NCBI GenBank assembly: GCA_022824365.1
Contig: JAJEAA010000021.1
Coordinates: 1-64,000, forward strand
Reading direction: 5' to 3'
Source of the DNA: Anaerolineae bacterium
GTDB taxonomy: Bacteria; Chloroflexota; Anaerolineae; Aggregatilineales; Phototrophicaceae
DNA: 64,000 bases
The translations under genes and the position numbers were made by a program. The notes under the pieces are model-generated. The model was not told the origin of the DNA. It did not search any database and was given only the letters and a program-made list of their open reading frames with translations. Of the stretch, positions 18,293 through 27,425 are shown in pieces. Within the stretch, counting starts at the first letter, position 1; every line of letters begins with the position of its first letter.

Positions 18293-19321
18293 TCACACTT
18301 CGACCAGCGAACCTTCGGCCGCCCGCAGCAATCGATCCCAAACCGCCAGCCCCAAGCCCCGCTTCTCCGGCGCTCGCGCGATGATCAGGTCGACGCCTTG
18401 TTCATCCAGGGCGCGCATGGCGGCGAAAAGACGTTTGGCCGCCTGCTCGTCGCCCGTCCCCAATCGCTCTATCTTGATGCCAAGCCCGGCAAAGGCGGCC
18501 GCGTCAGCATCGTCCGCCATAAGGCCGATATTACGATGTCGCTCAATTTCGGCGCGCATCGCCGCCCTCACGGCTGTGTCATCGCCGCCTTGGAATACGA
18601 GGAGTCGCGCCCGCGGCGAATAATGCTTGAGCATGCTGCCCGGCGCTGGCGCGGCATCATCTTCCCCCAACAAACGCGGCCTGAAATCCAGATCGGGAAT
18701 GAACTCGCGCAAAGCTTCCAAGGATAGGCCGCCCGGTCGCAAGACTTGCGGTCCCTCGTCAAGCAGGCTCAGTATTGTGGATTCCACGCCGATAGTCGTC
18801 GGACCGGCATCCAGCAGAACATCGACCGCATCGCCAAGGTCATCCAGCACGTGCTGCGCGGTCGTCGGGCTGGGGCGGGAAAAGCGATTGGCGCTCGGCG
18901 CGGCAATGGGCGCATCCGCCGCCACAAGCAGGGCAGCCGCGACCGGATGATCCGGCACGCGAACCGCGACCGTATCCAGCCCGGCTGTAAGATTCAGCGG
19001 GATTTTCGTCGCCTTCTTCAGCACCAAAGTCAGCGCGCCCGGCCAGAACTGGCGACCGAGCTCGTAAGCCAGGTCCGGTATCTCCCGCGCGACCGCCGGC
19101 AACTGCTTCATGCTGGCGATATGCACGATGAGCGGGTCATTGGGAGGTCTGCCTTTGGCGCGGAAAATCTTGTCAACGGCGGATGCGTCCCAGGCCTTAG
19201 CGCCCAATCCATACACAGTTTCGGTAGGGAAGGCGACCAAACCGCCTGCTCGTATGATCTCGGCGGCGAAGTTGATGCCCTCCGTCGCGGGATGCCTCGC
19301 GTCAAGGCGGATGCAGCGCAT
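18293..19321 (-). CDS. sua5: Threonylcarbamoyl-AMP synthase (Sua5/YrdC family)
   Basis: This protein has 342 aa from ATG 19321; in-frame starts further upstream (to 19423) exist, but the family core begins at once here. The YrdC domain covers residues about 15-200: GGLVAFPTETVYGLG, KIFRAKGRPPNDPLIVH, FWPGALTLVL, VAVRVPDHP, PSANRFSRPSPT. A C-terminal Sua5 domain with APGSMLKHYSPRA follows, so it is the long form. It makes threonylcarbamoyl-AMP from Thr, bicarbonate and ATP for the t6A37 modification of ANN-decoding tRNAs. It lies about 110 bp upstream of asnS in the same direction. Confidence 0.93.
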   Translation of the reverse strand: MRCIRLDARHPATEGINFAAEIIRAGGLVAFPTETVYGLGAKAWDASAVDKIFRAKGRPPNDPLIVHIASMKQLPAVAREIPDLAYELGRQFWPGALTLVLKKATKIPLNLTAGLDTVAVRVPDHPVAAALLVAADAPIAAPSANRFSRPSPTTAQHVLDDLGDAVDVLLDAGPTTIGVESTILSLLDEGPQVLRPGGLSLEALREFIPDLDFRPRLLGEDDAAPAPGSMLKHYSPRARLLVFQGGDDTAVRAAMRAEIERHRNIGLMADDADAAAFAGLGIKIERLGTGDEQAAKRLFAAMRALDEQGVDLIIARAPEKRGLGLAVWDRLLRAAEGSLVEV

Positions 19322-19448
19322 GTTTTCCAATGTAGTCTCAGTCGCTTGCGTCACGGTTAAAGCCTTGATACCCCTGCCGGAAGAATTCGACTGTATTTTA
19401 CCATGCCCGCTCCAGCCGCCCATTTCTAATGATTGTCTTGGCGAGCGC

Positions 19449-19479
19449 TTGGACGCTCTTCACTTTTGGCGCTTATAAT
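19449..19479 (+). promoter_or_regulatory. Candidate promoter of the NAD(P)-binding protein gene
   Basis: TATAAT (19474-19479) lies 32 nt before the ATG at 19511. A possible -35 TTGGAC (19449-19454) is 19 nt upstream, slightly longer than ideal. Confidence 0.45.
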
Positions 19480-19510
19480 AGAATTAGATAGGCTCACGGA
19501 GGACGACGCA

Positions 19511-20464
19511 ATGACCATCTTGATCACCGGCGCAGCCGGCTACCTGGGCAACCAAACCGCTAAGAAACTCGTGGCGATGGGCAGACCAGTGCGCGCGCTC
19601 GTGCGGACTCGGGCGAAAGCCAGTTTGCGCTTGGGCGATATTGCCGATCGCATCGACATCGTCGAGGGCGATGTTACTAAGCCGGCCTCCCTCGCGCCCG
19701 CCATGCGCGATGTATCGGCTGTGATTCACTATGTCGCCATCGCGATGGAAAAGGGCGGGCAGACTTACGAATCGGTGAATTATCAGGGCACGGTTAATGT
19801 CTTGAAGGCGGCCAAGGCAGCCGGCGTCCAACGCTTCATCAACATGAGCCAGAATGGCGCTCGCGCGGATCTGCCGTATCGCTTCCTCGCCAGCAAGGGC
19901 CGCGCCCAGGAATTCGTCGCCGCTTCAGATATGCAGTGGACCGCGCTGCGTCCCTCCGCCATATTTGGTCCCCAAGACGAATTCTTCAATACCTTCGCCC
20001 GTTTGCTAAAGCTCAGTCCGGCCGTCTTTCCGCTGATCGGCGGCGGCAAAGCCGAGTTTCAGCCGGTGTCGGTCCATGATGTCGTCGAGGCGGTCATCCG
20101 TTGCCTAGACGACGATAGCACAATCGGCGCTGAACTGGCGCTGGGCGGTCCCGAAGCGCTTAGCCTGGGCGAAATTGAAAGGCGGATTATCGAGGCGCTG
20201 GACACATGGCGCATTCTGCTGCCTGTGCCGGTTGGCCTGCTGCGCCCGGTCGTCCGCGTCATGCAGGCGCTCTTGCCCGGCTCGCCCGTCAGCACCAGCT
20301 TGCTGGACTTGCTGGCAGTGCCGAATACCGTGCCGGATAACGCCCTCGTCAACCGCTTCGGGATGGAGCCGATACCCTTCTCCGGCGAGAATATCGCCTA
20401 CCTGCGGGACAATACCCTGAGCGATACCCTGGCCAAGTTCTTCGGCAACGCGACGATCAACTGA
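19511..20464 (+). CDS. NAD(P)-binding protein of the NmrA/complex I NDUFA9-like SDR family
   Basis: This protein has 317 aa from ATG 19511 with a good GGAGG; a longer frame upstream lacks support. The N-terminal Rossmann motif ILITGAAGYLGNQ (GxxGxxG) is followed by RLGDIADRIDIVEGD, VNYQGTVNVLKAAKAAGVQRF and ALRPSAIFGPQDEF. It has the atypical (extended) SDR pattern without a clear YxxxK catalytic pair, as in NDUFA9-like and NmrA-like members. Substrate unknown. It converges on the GT4 gene with an 8-bp overlap. Confidence 0.85.
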   Translation: MTILITGAAGYLGNQTAKKLVAMGRPVRALVRTRAKASLRLGDIADRIDIVEGDVTKPASLAPAMRDVSAVIHYVAIAMEKGGQTYESVNYQGTVNVLKAAKAAGVQRFINMSQNGARADLPYRFLASKGRAQEFVAASDMQWTALRPSAIFGPQDEFFNTFARLLKLSPAVFPLIGGGKAEFQPVSVHDVVEAVIRCLDDDSTIGAELALGGPEALSLGEIERRIIEALDTWRILLPVPVGLLRPVVRVMQALLPGSPVSTSLLDLLAVPNTVPDNALVNRFGMEPIPFSGENIAYLRDNTLSDTLAKFFGNATIN

Positions 20465-21608
20465 GCTGCAAGATATCGTCAAAGATTCGCTGATAGGCGG
20501 CTGTGGCGGCTGCCAGGGAGAAACCCGTCTCGACATGCTGCCTTCCCGCTTTGCCCATCATCTCGCGCAGTTCCACATCGTCGAGCAAGCGCCGCGCCCG
20601 CGCCGCCAGCGCCCCCGCATCGCCGCTTTCGACCAGATAGCCGGTCACTCCATCCGCCACTGTCTCGGCCGGTCCGCCCCGCCGACCGCTTACGACAGGC
20701 AGGCCGCAAGCCATCGCCTCGAGATTGGCTTTGCCGTAACTCTCAAACTCGGATGGGCAAACGACGACGTCAGCCGCCGCGTAAACCATTTCGATATCCT
20801 CGCGAAAGCCGATGTAACGCAGCTTATCGCGCAGCACAGCGCTGGATTTCGCCCGCGCCAGGATAACATCGCGATAGCGCTGGTCGGCCGCCGCGCCGAA
20901 AGTGTCATCGCCCGCGACGATGAACTGCGTCGCTGGCATCTCCGCCAGCAGGCGCTCAGCCATCGCCTGAAAAATGTGGTGCCCCTTCACCCGCTGGAAG
21001 CGTCCGACCATGGCAACGACCTTGGCCTCCTCGCTGAGACCGAGCTCGCGGCGCAGACGCATTGCATCCAGGCCCGGATGAAAGCGCGCGGTGTCCACGC
21101 CGGAATACACCACCGGCACAGTATCTGCTGGCATGAAAGGCGGCCTGCCGAGGAAACCGTCGCGGATCGCCTTCGAGCGGGCCACAGTCCGCAATTCGCG
21201 GAAGAATGCGCGTTGCCAGGGCTTCGGCCGAAACCACCAGCCATGCACGGTCCACATCAGGGGGATGCCCGCGCGCCTCGCCGCCGGGGCGAGAAAGGGC
21301 AGGGTATGATAATCGCTGTGCGCCAGGTCAATCCGCTCGCGCTTCAGCAGGTCAGCCAGCCGGCCCACGATGGGAAACCGCGCCCAGATCCCCGGCACAA
21401 AAAAAGTTGACGCGCCGCGATAAGGCAGGATATGCGTCTGACCGCCGAGCCCGCGCCAGCGCTCCGACAGCCTGCCTTCCCCCGGCAGCAGAAGATGGCA
21501 TTCATATTTGCTCGCGTCCAGCGTTTCCAGCAGCGAAAGCAAATCCGTCTCGCCGCCGCCCAAGCCGGTATACCACGAGGCAAAAAGCAGGCGCTTCATG
21601 TCGCTCAT
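20457..21608 (-). CDS. Family 4 glycosyltransferase (GT-B fold)
   Basis: This protein has 383 aa. The N-terminal Rossmann half has the Gly-rich LGGGETDLLSLLETL loop. The C-terminal half has GRFQRVKGH, the donor-binding CPSEFESYGKANLEAMACGLPVV segment with the E-x7-E motif, and GVTGYLVESGD. It would transfer a nucleotide-activated sugar to a lipid or polysaccharide acceptor at the cytoplasmic membrane face; donor and acceptor are unknown. Its ATG overlaps the stop of the TIR-WD40 gene (ATGA), indicating co-translation. Confidence 0.9.
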   Translation of the reverse strand: MSDMKRLLFASWYTGLGGGETDLLSLLETLDASKYECHLLLPGEGRLSERWRGLGGQTHILPYRGASTFFVPGIWARFPIVGRLADLLKRERIDLAHSDYHTLPFLAPAARRAGIPLMWTVHGWWFRPKPWQRAFFRELRTVARSKAIRDGFLGRPPFMPADTVPVVYSGVDTARFHPGLDAMRLRRELGLSEEAKVVAMVGRFQRVKGHHIFQAMAERLLAEMPATQFIVAGDDTFGAAADQRYRDVILARAKSSAVLRDKLRYIGFREDIEMVYAAADVVVCPSEFESYGKANLEAMACGLPVVSGRRGGPAETVADGVTGYLVESGDAGALAARARRLLDDVELREMMGKAGRQHVETGFSLAAATAAYQRIFDDILQLS

Positions 21609-24600
21609 TCGCAGAGCGGCAGGACGAGATAGCGCACGCGCTCGGCGCAGGTCAGCTCGCGCGCGGGAGAATCCGCTTCGATCCGCCGCAGCAATTCTGC
21701 CGGTTGCTCGATACGCAACAGACGATGCGCGCCGCCAATATCGCGCGCCACTATATGACGTCCGTCATCGCTCAAGCTGAACTCAGCGATGGGCTGCCCC
21801 AGCCTGAAGCGCTGATCGAGTTCACCGTCGCTCACATCCCAAATGCTCAACTCTCTTCCCGCAGCTATAGCGAGCAAGCCCGCCTCAGGCAGGTAGCGCC
21901 AATCGTCAGGGATTTCGGTCGCCATGGGCAGGTGGTGAGCCACTTCGCCATCAATGGCGCTGATGATGCGAAGGCCGCTCTCGCCCTGCGCCAGCAATAG
22001 CGCCGACCCATCGCGCGACAGTGCCCCCGCTGCGACGCCGAGGTAGCTGCGGCGCCACGTTACATTCTCTGTGCCTGTGACGGCTGTCAAGCTGGCCAAT
22101 CCGTTTTCCAACTGAACGAAAAACAACAGTGTGTCGCCGTCCGGTCCAAAGGCCGCGTCCACCTCCGCCATCGATTCGTCATCGAGCGCGTATTCGCCCA
22201 GCGCCTGACCGCTGTTGGCATCCCATAAGATGGCGCGCTCGTCGAGAAGGCTCAGCATCCGCTCGCCGTTCGCCGAGAATTCGACTCTGGCCGGCAGGCT
22301 GGCAATGCTCGCATCCAGCGCCAGCGGCTCTTCACGATCACTGGCCAGCAGCCAGAGAGAGTTGCTGTCGTCCACCGCCAGCAGCCGCTCGCCGTCAGCC
22401 GCTATGTGCAGCGCTTGCAGACCCTCCCAGTCACCCGACCAACTCCCCAACTCGTCTCCGCTCTCGCTATCATACAGTGCCGCGTCCGCGCCCTCTGACA
22501 CGGCGATGAATGCGCCGCGCTGCCTTACAAATTGAGCGTCAATCTCCTTGATTGTTTCGCCGGTATCCAGCGAGATCAGGCGCAAACCGTCGGCGCCCAG
22601 CAGGTGAAGCGCCTCGCCGCTCGGGCTGATGCCGCTGCCCGGCAAAGCATCGGTCAATATCTCGCCCGCTTCGCCGCTGCTATCGCTCATTCGCCAAAGG
22701 TAAGCTCGTCCCTCGTCTTCCCAGCCGATGACCGTATTCGCCCCCGGATTGAAACCGATTTCCGTCAAGTCCGGTCCCGCGCTGACGATCTCGCGTATGA
22801 CGCCGCCGTCGGCAAGCGACCACAGAATCACGCGCTCGTCTCGCGTCCGCGACAGGATAGTCTGGCTGTCGACGAAGGCGGCCGATGCCAAATCTGCCGC
22901 GGGTTCCTTTTCGAACTGCCTAATGACGCTGCCATCGGCGAGGCTGACCAGCACGGCGCGTTGACCGCCATCGCCGCTCGTCACGCCAACCAGCGCGGCA
23001 TCCTCATGAAAACTTATGAAGAGCAGGTCATCACTCGGCGCGGTCAAATCACCCAGCGACCAATTGAAGCCATTATTCAGACGCGCGATCTCGCCGCCGC
23101 TGGCTAAATCCCAAATGACAAGATCGCCGGTGTTGGGATCGCCGGGGTAGGCGGGCAAGCTGTTCCCGCCGCTGTAGCCATAAAGACCGGCGGCGTCAAC
23201 GCCACGATAGACCAGCTCGGCCTCCGTGCTTATGGGTTCAAGCGTATCAGCCGCCCACTGCGTCATGACTGGTTTCCCGTCGGCGGTCGCCCAGCTGATG
23301 ATACGATCCCCGTCCGCCGTCGCCAGCAATTCTGCAATAGCGGGCGCCTCGCTCTCTTCGGGCGAGTATACAGCGAGCGCGTCGCCGCTAGCGAGATCCC
23401 AGGCGGCTAAGGCCGGCTCGCTGCCGGCGCTGTAGAGCCTGTCTCCGCTTGGATCGAAGGCCAGCGCCGTGATCGCTCCCTCATGCCCGGCCAGGCGCAT
23501 TCTGATGGCTCCCGAATCAGCCGCGCGCAGCAAGATTTCCCCATCCAGCGACGCGCTGACCAATAGGCTGCCATCCGGACTGTAAGCCAGTTGACTGATC
23601 GGCGCTTCGTGATCGCTTGCCTCCGCCTTGAGGCTCCAGTTCGCGCTCTCGTAAATCCGCAGCGATAGACCCCCGTCGGCGATTAGCGCGAAGTACGCGC
23701 CGCCCGGCTGAAATCGCGGCATGGAATCCGCCTTCAACATAGCGCTGCTTGACCGCGCAGCCGCCCGCCGCAGCACGCGATAGGCTCGCTTGGGAGTGTC
23801 CATGGCGTCTTTCGCCACCCAAGCCAGCGCCAACGCCAGTTCACGGTCGCCGGCCGCCAGCGCCGCTTCCGCCGCGTCTACTAGCCGAGCCGCGTCAGCA
23901 TCTCGCGCTTGCTCGTAAATCTCGGTTGCGCGCGCCACCGTTGCGAGGGCGTAGGCGGTTTCGGTGGCGTAGGCCGCCTGCGTGGCCGCCGCCGCCGCTG
24001 CCTGCGCGGTTTGCTTGACCGATTCGGCGATGACCGCGCTGGTGGCCGCGAGCGCGTCTACCAGGCTTACGGCGCTATCGCTGGCAGCGGTGGAGGCCGC
24101 CCCGGTCAATGCCAGTTGCGTCTGCGCTACCCGTGTTTGCGCTGCTGCCGCTTGCGCAGTCTGGCCAGCCTCCAACGCCGCGCGCAGCAGCAAGAAACCC
24201 AGTGCAAGCACAACTACGGCGATTACTGCCAAGCCCAGCCGGGCGCGACGAAACGACCCGGCGCTAGGCGGCCGCTGACGGCGGCTGCTGTGAATGAATT
24301 CGACGAGCAAGGGCGACGGTTTCAGCGTCCGCATCCCGGCATCCGCCAGCCACTGCCGCGCCTCAACCGCGCGCTCCGGCGCCAGGAGCTGGCTGGGCCG
24401 CCGACCCCGCCGCTGCCAGATATTGGCTGTGACCAATAACTCGGTGTGCAGTCTCGTTTCGTGATCGATCTTCAAGTGTTGGCGCAGCTCGTCAACCTGC
24501 TCCGCCAGGTCGTCCCGCTCGCGGAAGAACACAAAAGGATTGTCCGCGATCGCCGGATGCACCTCCACCTCAATATCTTCATCAAGGATCAAGCTGACGA

Positions 24601-24937
24601 TGCGTTTGCTGTTGTTGAAAGCCTGCTGGATCAACTCATTGCAAAGTTGGCTGGCGGCCGATTCCGGCGATAACACCACCCCGACCACGTGCGAGCGCAA
24701 AACGCCGTCTTTTAACTCGACGATATCCACCGCACTCTTGCGGAAGTCGTCTTCCTCAAAGCGGCATACGCTGCCCATGGCGCTGAGTTGCGCGGCGATG
24801 CGCCGGACTATCGAGACATTGTCCGGATGGTAGATGAAAAACAGATCGTAGAATCTATTGTCTTCGGGCACGGCCAATCTGGTCGCTGCATATTTCTCTC
24901 GACACTTACAAATATAGCATAGAAGCGGCAAGGGCAT
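21605..24937 (-). CDS. TIR domain - transmembrane - WD40 protein
   Basis: This protein has 1110 aa. A TIR domain spans about 29-155 (YDLFFIYHPDN, SPESAASQLCNELIQQAFNN with the expected catalytic-position Glu101, IVSLILDEDI). A linker (IWQRRGRRPSQLLAPERA) and one TM helix (about 234-254) follow, then an Ala/Gln-rich coiled-coil-like stretch (about 255-400) and WD40-type repeats to about 1060 (LAYSPDGSLLVSASLDG, ALAFDPSGDRLYSAG, WDLASGD). TIR domains can cleave NAD+ and beta-propellers sense partners; a signalling or abortive-infection role is inference. The start is uncertain: in-frame TTG and GTG codons about 20 residues in are possible. It is coupled to the downstream GT4 gene. Confidence 0.88.
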   Translation of the reverse strand: MPLPLLCYICKCREKYAATRLAVPEDNRFYDLFFIYHPDNVSIVRRIAAQLSAMGSVCRFEEDDFRKSAVDIVELKDGVLRSHVVGVVLSPESAASQLCNELIQQAFNNSKRIVSLILDEDIEVEVHPAIADNPFVFFRERDDLAEQVDELRQHLKIDHETRLHTELLVTANIWQRRGRRPSQLLAPERAVEARQWLADAGMRTLKPSPLLVEFIHSSRRQRPPSAGSFRRARLGLAVIAVVVLALGFLLLRAALEAGQTAQAAAAQTRVAQTQLALTGAASTAASDSAVSLVDALAATSAVIAESVKQTAQAAAAAATQAAYATETAYALATVARATEIYEQARDADAARLVDAAEAALAAGDRELALALAWVAKDAMDTPKRAYRVLRRAAARSSSAMLKADSMPRFQPGGAYFALIADGGLSLRIYESANWSLKAEASDHEAPISQLAYSPDGSLLVSASLDGEILLRAADSGAIRMRLAGHEGAITALAFDPSGDRLYSAGSEPALAAWDLASGDALAVYSPEESEAPAIAELLATADGDRIISWATADGKPVMTQWAADTLEPISTEAELVYRGVDAAGLYGYSGGNSLPAYPGDPNTGDLVIWDLASGGEIARLNNGFNWSLGDLTAPSDDLLFISFHEDAALVGVTSGDGGQRAVLVSLADGSVIRQFEKEPAADLASAAFVDSQTILSRTRDERVILWSLADGGVIREIVSAGPDLTEIGFNPGANTVIGWEDEGRAYLWRMSDSSGEAGEILTDALPGSGISPSGEALHLLGADGLRLISLDTGETIKEIDAQFVRQRGAFIAVSEGADAALYDSESGDELGSWSGDWEGLQALHIAADGERLLAVDDSNSLWLLASDREEPLALDASIASLPARVEFSANGERMLSLLDERAILWDANSGQALGEYALDDESMAEVDAAFGPDGDTLLFFVQLENGLASLTAVTGTENVTWRRSYLGVAAGALSRDGSALLLAQGESGLRIISAIDGEVAHHLPMATEIPDDWRYLPEAGLLAIAAGRELSIWDVSDGELDQRFRLGQPIAEFSLSDDGRHIVARDIGGAHRLLRIEQPAELLRRIEADSPARELTCAERVRYLVLPLCE

Positions 24938-24966
24938 GGCGCTGCCAGCGCTTTGCCGACGGCGGC

Positions 24967-25001
24967 GAAAAAGGAAAACCGCCGGCCAGAGCCAGCGGTT
25001 T
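24967..25001 (-). terminator. Intrinsic terminator of the 5'-nucleotidase gene
   Basis: On the minus strand AAACCGCTGGC pairs with GCCGGCGGTTT around a short loop, followed by TCCTTTTT. It lies about 40 bp past the stop codon at 25042. Confidence 0.75.
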
Positions 25002-25041
25002 AGGGCTTGCGATTGCTGCGGCGGGTCCGGCCCGCCCGGCG

Positions 25042-26634
25042 CTATTCAGCCGCTTGATGCGCGATGCGGCCATCCAGCGCAATGCCAATCGGGCTGTTGG
25101 CCGCGATGTAATCGGCCACTACCTGATCCAGCGGACGCCCGGCGTCATAAGCGTTGACGGCATTGGTTTCCAGGACGGAATAGGCATCGCCGCCAGCGCG
25201 CATGTAATCATTGGCCGCTACCGAATACATCGCGGCCGGATCTATCGGCGCATAAGCGCCATCTTGCATGACTTCCACGCTGACAATGCGGCTGCCCGGC
25301 TCCTGCGTCGCATCAAAGATATAGCGCATGCCCGCTACCTGCGGGAAGCGCCCCGCTGCGCCATCGACCACCGGATTGTTATTCTCGTCAACCTCGACCC
25401 GGCTGACGCCATTCTCCAAAGCAACGATCACATCGGCGCCGCTCAAATCGAATGTGCTTATCAAGTTGCCGAAAGGCAGCACAGTCAAGACATCGCCAAG
25501 CGTCACTTGTCCCGCTGCGATATCGGCGCGGATGCCGCCGCCATTCTGAATGACGATATCGACGCCGGTCTCTTCCAGCATCGCGTCCGCGATCAAATTG
25601 CCCAGCAGACACTCTTCGATCCGGCAGAGACGCGGGCTGGTGCCGGTCAGATCAACCGCGCTTTCACCGACGGGCTGCGCGCGCAATTCCGCGATTGGCT
25701 CCGCCAAGCCGGCGATCAAATCGCTGATCTCCGGATCCGGGCTGATGTAGCGGCTCAGCAATATCGCATCGCCGTCCCAGTCCGTCAGCAGACCCTCGCC
25801 ATCAAACTCAACATCCAGCCGCCCAAGGTAGACTGTCTTTGTGCTGGCCTGCACAACCAGCACCGGCTCGCCGTTGGCGCTCTCCAGCACGGTCGGGTAT
25901 TCGCCGAGCGCGCCGGCATAGGCGTTGCTGAGGAAGGTGTTGGTATGCCCGCCGACGACAACATCGACTCCGCTGACACCCTGCGCCACCGCCACATCAG
26001 CGCCGTAGCCGATATGCGTGACCAGGACGATCTTGTTCACGCCTTCCATCGTCAACTGGTCGACCTGATCCTGCGTGACGCCAACCAGGTCATAATTGAA
26101 GACCAATTCGTCGCTCGGCTTGGCGAGGATTTCCGTCTCCGGCGTGGTCAAGCCGATGACGCCGATTTGCTCTCCGCCGACTTCCAGAATCACGGATGGC
26201 TCGATCAAGCCCGCCAGCAGCGGATCTTCACTGAAATCGGTATTGGCGCTCAAAGCCGGGAAGTTCAAACCGGCCACGAAATTGGCGAGGACCTCGCTGC
26301 CGTCATCGAATTCGTGGTTGCCCAGCGCCATCGCATCGTAGCCAATAGCGTTCATGATCTGTACGCTGTCTTGCCCGCGATATTGAACATGGAAAAGCGT
26401 ACCCGTGAAGCGGTCGCCGCCATCCAGCAAGAGGTGATTATCCACTTCCGCGCGGATCTGTTGGACGACGGTCGCTTGCCGCGCCGCGCCTCCATCGCCG
26501 TTGCGCTGCGGCTCATGATGACCATGCACATCATTCGTGTGCATGATTGTGAGCTCGAAGCTCTCGTCTTGCGCGAGCGCGCCGCCCGCGATAAGCAGGA
26601 GCGCCGCCGCCAGAAAAATTAATCTGTGCCTCAT
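25042..26634 (-). CDS. Secreted 5'-nucleotidase / 2',3'-cyclic phosphodiesterase (UshA family)
   Basis: This protein has 530 aa, with CTGGAGGAT before the ATG. The signal peptide ends at GALAQ. The N-terminal metallophosphatase domain carries the dinuclear-metal motifs MHTNDVHGH, LDGGDRF, LGNHEFDDG, THIGYGAD and GGHTN. The C-terminal 5'-nucleotidase domain has LLGNLIADAM, QNGGGIRADI, VLPFGN and ANDYMRAGGD. It hydrolyses extracellular nucleotides, releasing phosphate and nucleosides for uptake. It is monocistronic with its own terminator. Confidence 0.95.
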   Translation of the reverse strand: MRHRLIFLAAALLLIAGGALAQDESFELTIMHTNDVHGHHEPQRNGDGGAARQATVVQQIRAEVDNHLLLDGGDRFTGTLFHVQYRGQDSVQIMNAIGYDAMALGNHEFDDGSEVLANFVAGLNFPALSANTDFSEDPLLAGLIEPSVILEVGGEQIGVIGLTTPETEILAKPSDELVFNYDLVGVTQDQVDQLTMEGVNKIVLVTHIGYGADVAVAQGVSGVDVVVGGHTNTFLSNAYAGALGEYPTVLESANGEPVLVVQASTKTVYLGRLDVEFDGEGLLTDWDGDAILLSRYISPDPEISDLIAGLAEPIAELRAQPVGESAVDLTGTSPRLCRIEECLLGNLIADAMLEETGVDIVIQNGGGIRADIAAGQVTLGDVLTVLPFGNLISTFDLSGADVIVALENGVSRVEVDENNNPVVDGAAGRFPQVAGMRYIFDATQEPGSRIVSVEVMQDGAYAPIDPAAMYSVAANDYMRAGGDAYSVLETNAVNAYDAGRPLDQVVADYIAANSPIGIALDGRIAHQAAE

Positions 26635-26849
26635 GTCTATCCTCCAGTACTATCTAAGGGTTGTCAAAGTCCGGGACCTCTAATTCGGTAGAGGCTATCT
26701 TACACGGGCTAATGGAATAAATTGCCGTGCGGCGGCTTTAAGGGAGTTTCGCATTTGTCCAAACCGCCTGCTTCCGCCCCTTGGACTATGACGCCAGCGA
26801 CCATAGGCGCAGGGCAATCATTTTCCGCCGCAGGACATAGAATTCGATT

Positions 26850-27407
26850 TTAACGAACATTGTCAATCTTGCCAACAACCTGGCGCCAGGCCGGCTCGGC
26901 GAGTGGATTGCTGTAAAGCGTCATGCCCAATCGCTTCATCGTTTTCTTCGAGGCGGTGTTGTCATGCTCTGTCGTCGCCACCACCTGCCGCAGGTTTAGC
27001 GCGCCGAAGAGAAAGTCAAGCAAGGCTTGACCGGCTTCGCTGGCGTATCCGCGCCGCCGATGCGCCGGCATGACGCCCCAGAACAAACCCACTTCCGGGC
27101 TGAGTCGCGCCTCCCCCTCATCGCCCCGCAGCGCCCCCCAGGGCACAACTGTCGGCACGATGCCGGCTGACCCGACAAATTCGCCGCTGCCAATGAGTTC
27201 CAGGGCGTAATCGGCGTAGGGCGGTTGACTCAGGTTCGCCAACTCGCGGTAGCTGTCTATCGTCCAGCGCAGCCAGGCTTCGGCGGTATCGCGCCCCTCT
27301 TTCAAGCCGAAGACTTCCCGCCGAAAACGAAGGCAATCGTCCAGATCGCGCCGCTCAAAATGGCGTATGCGCAAACGCGCGCTTGTGAGATCCAGTCGCT
27401 TTATCAT
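26850..27407 (-). CDS. GNAT-family N-acetyltransferase (RimJ/RimL type)
   Basis: This protein has 185 aa. The N-terminus TSARLRIRHFERRDLDDCLRF is typical of RimJ/RimL acetyltransferases. The acetyl-CoA binding motif A is WGVMPAHRRRGYASEAGQALLDFLF (the R/Q-x-x-G-x-A loop as RRRGYAS). The NTASKKTMKRLGM end matches motif B. The acceptor (protein N-terminus, small molecule or antibiotic) cannot be predicted. It is 18 bp downstream of an SDR gene in the same direction, so probably cotranscribed. Confidence 0.88.
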   Translation of the reverse strand: MIKRLDLTSARLRIRHFERRDLDDCLRFRREVFGLKEGRDTAEAWLRWTIDSYRELANLSQPPYADYALELIGSGEFVGSAGIVPTVVPWGALRGDEGEARLSPEVGLFWGVMPAHRRRGYASEAGQALLDFLFGALNLRQVVATTEHDNTASKKTMKRLGMTLYSNPLAEPAWRQVVGKIDNVR

Positions 27408-27425
27408 CGTGTTGTCTGCGGTCCC

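Noticed and set aside
25054-26622. A 522-codon plus-strand ORF antisense to the 5'-nucleotidase gene
   Set aside because: It lies wholly on the opposite strand of a gene with a full set of family motifs, is Ala/Arg/His-rich and has no RBS or recognisable domain; it is a product of GC-rich codon use.
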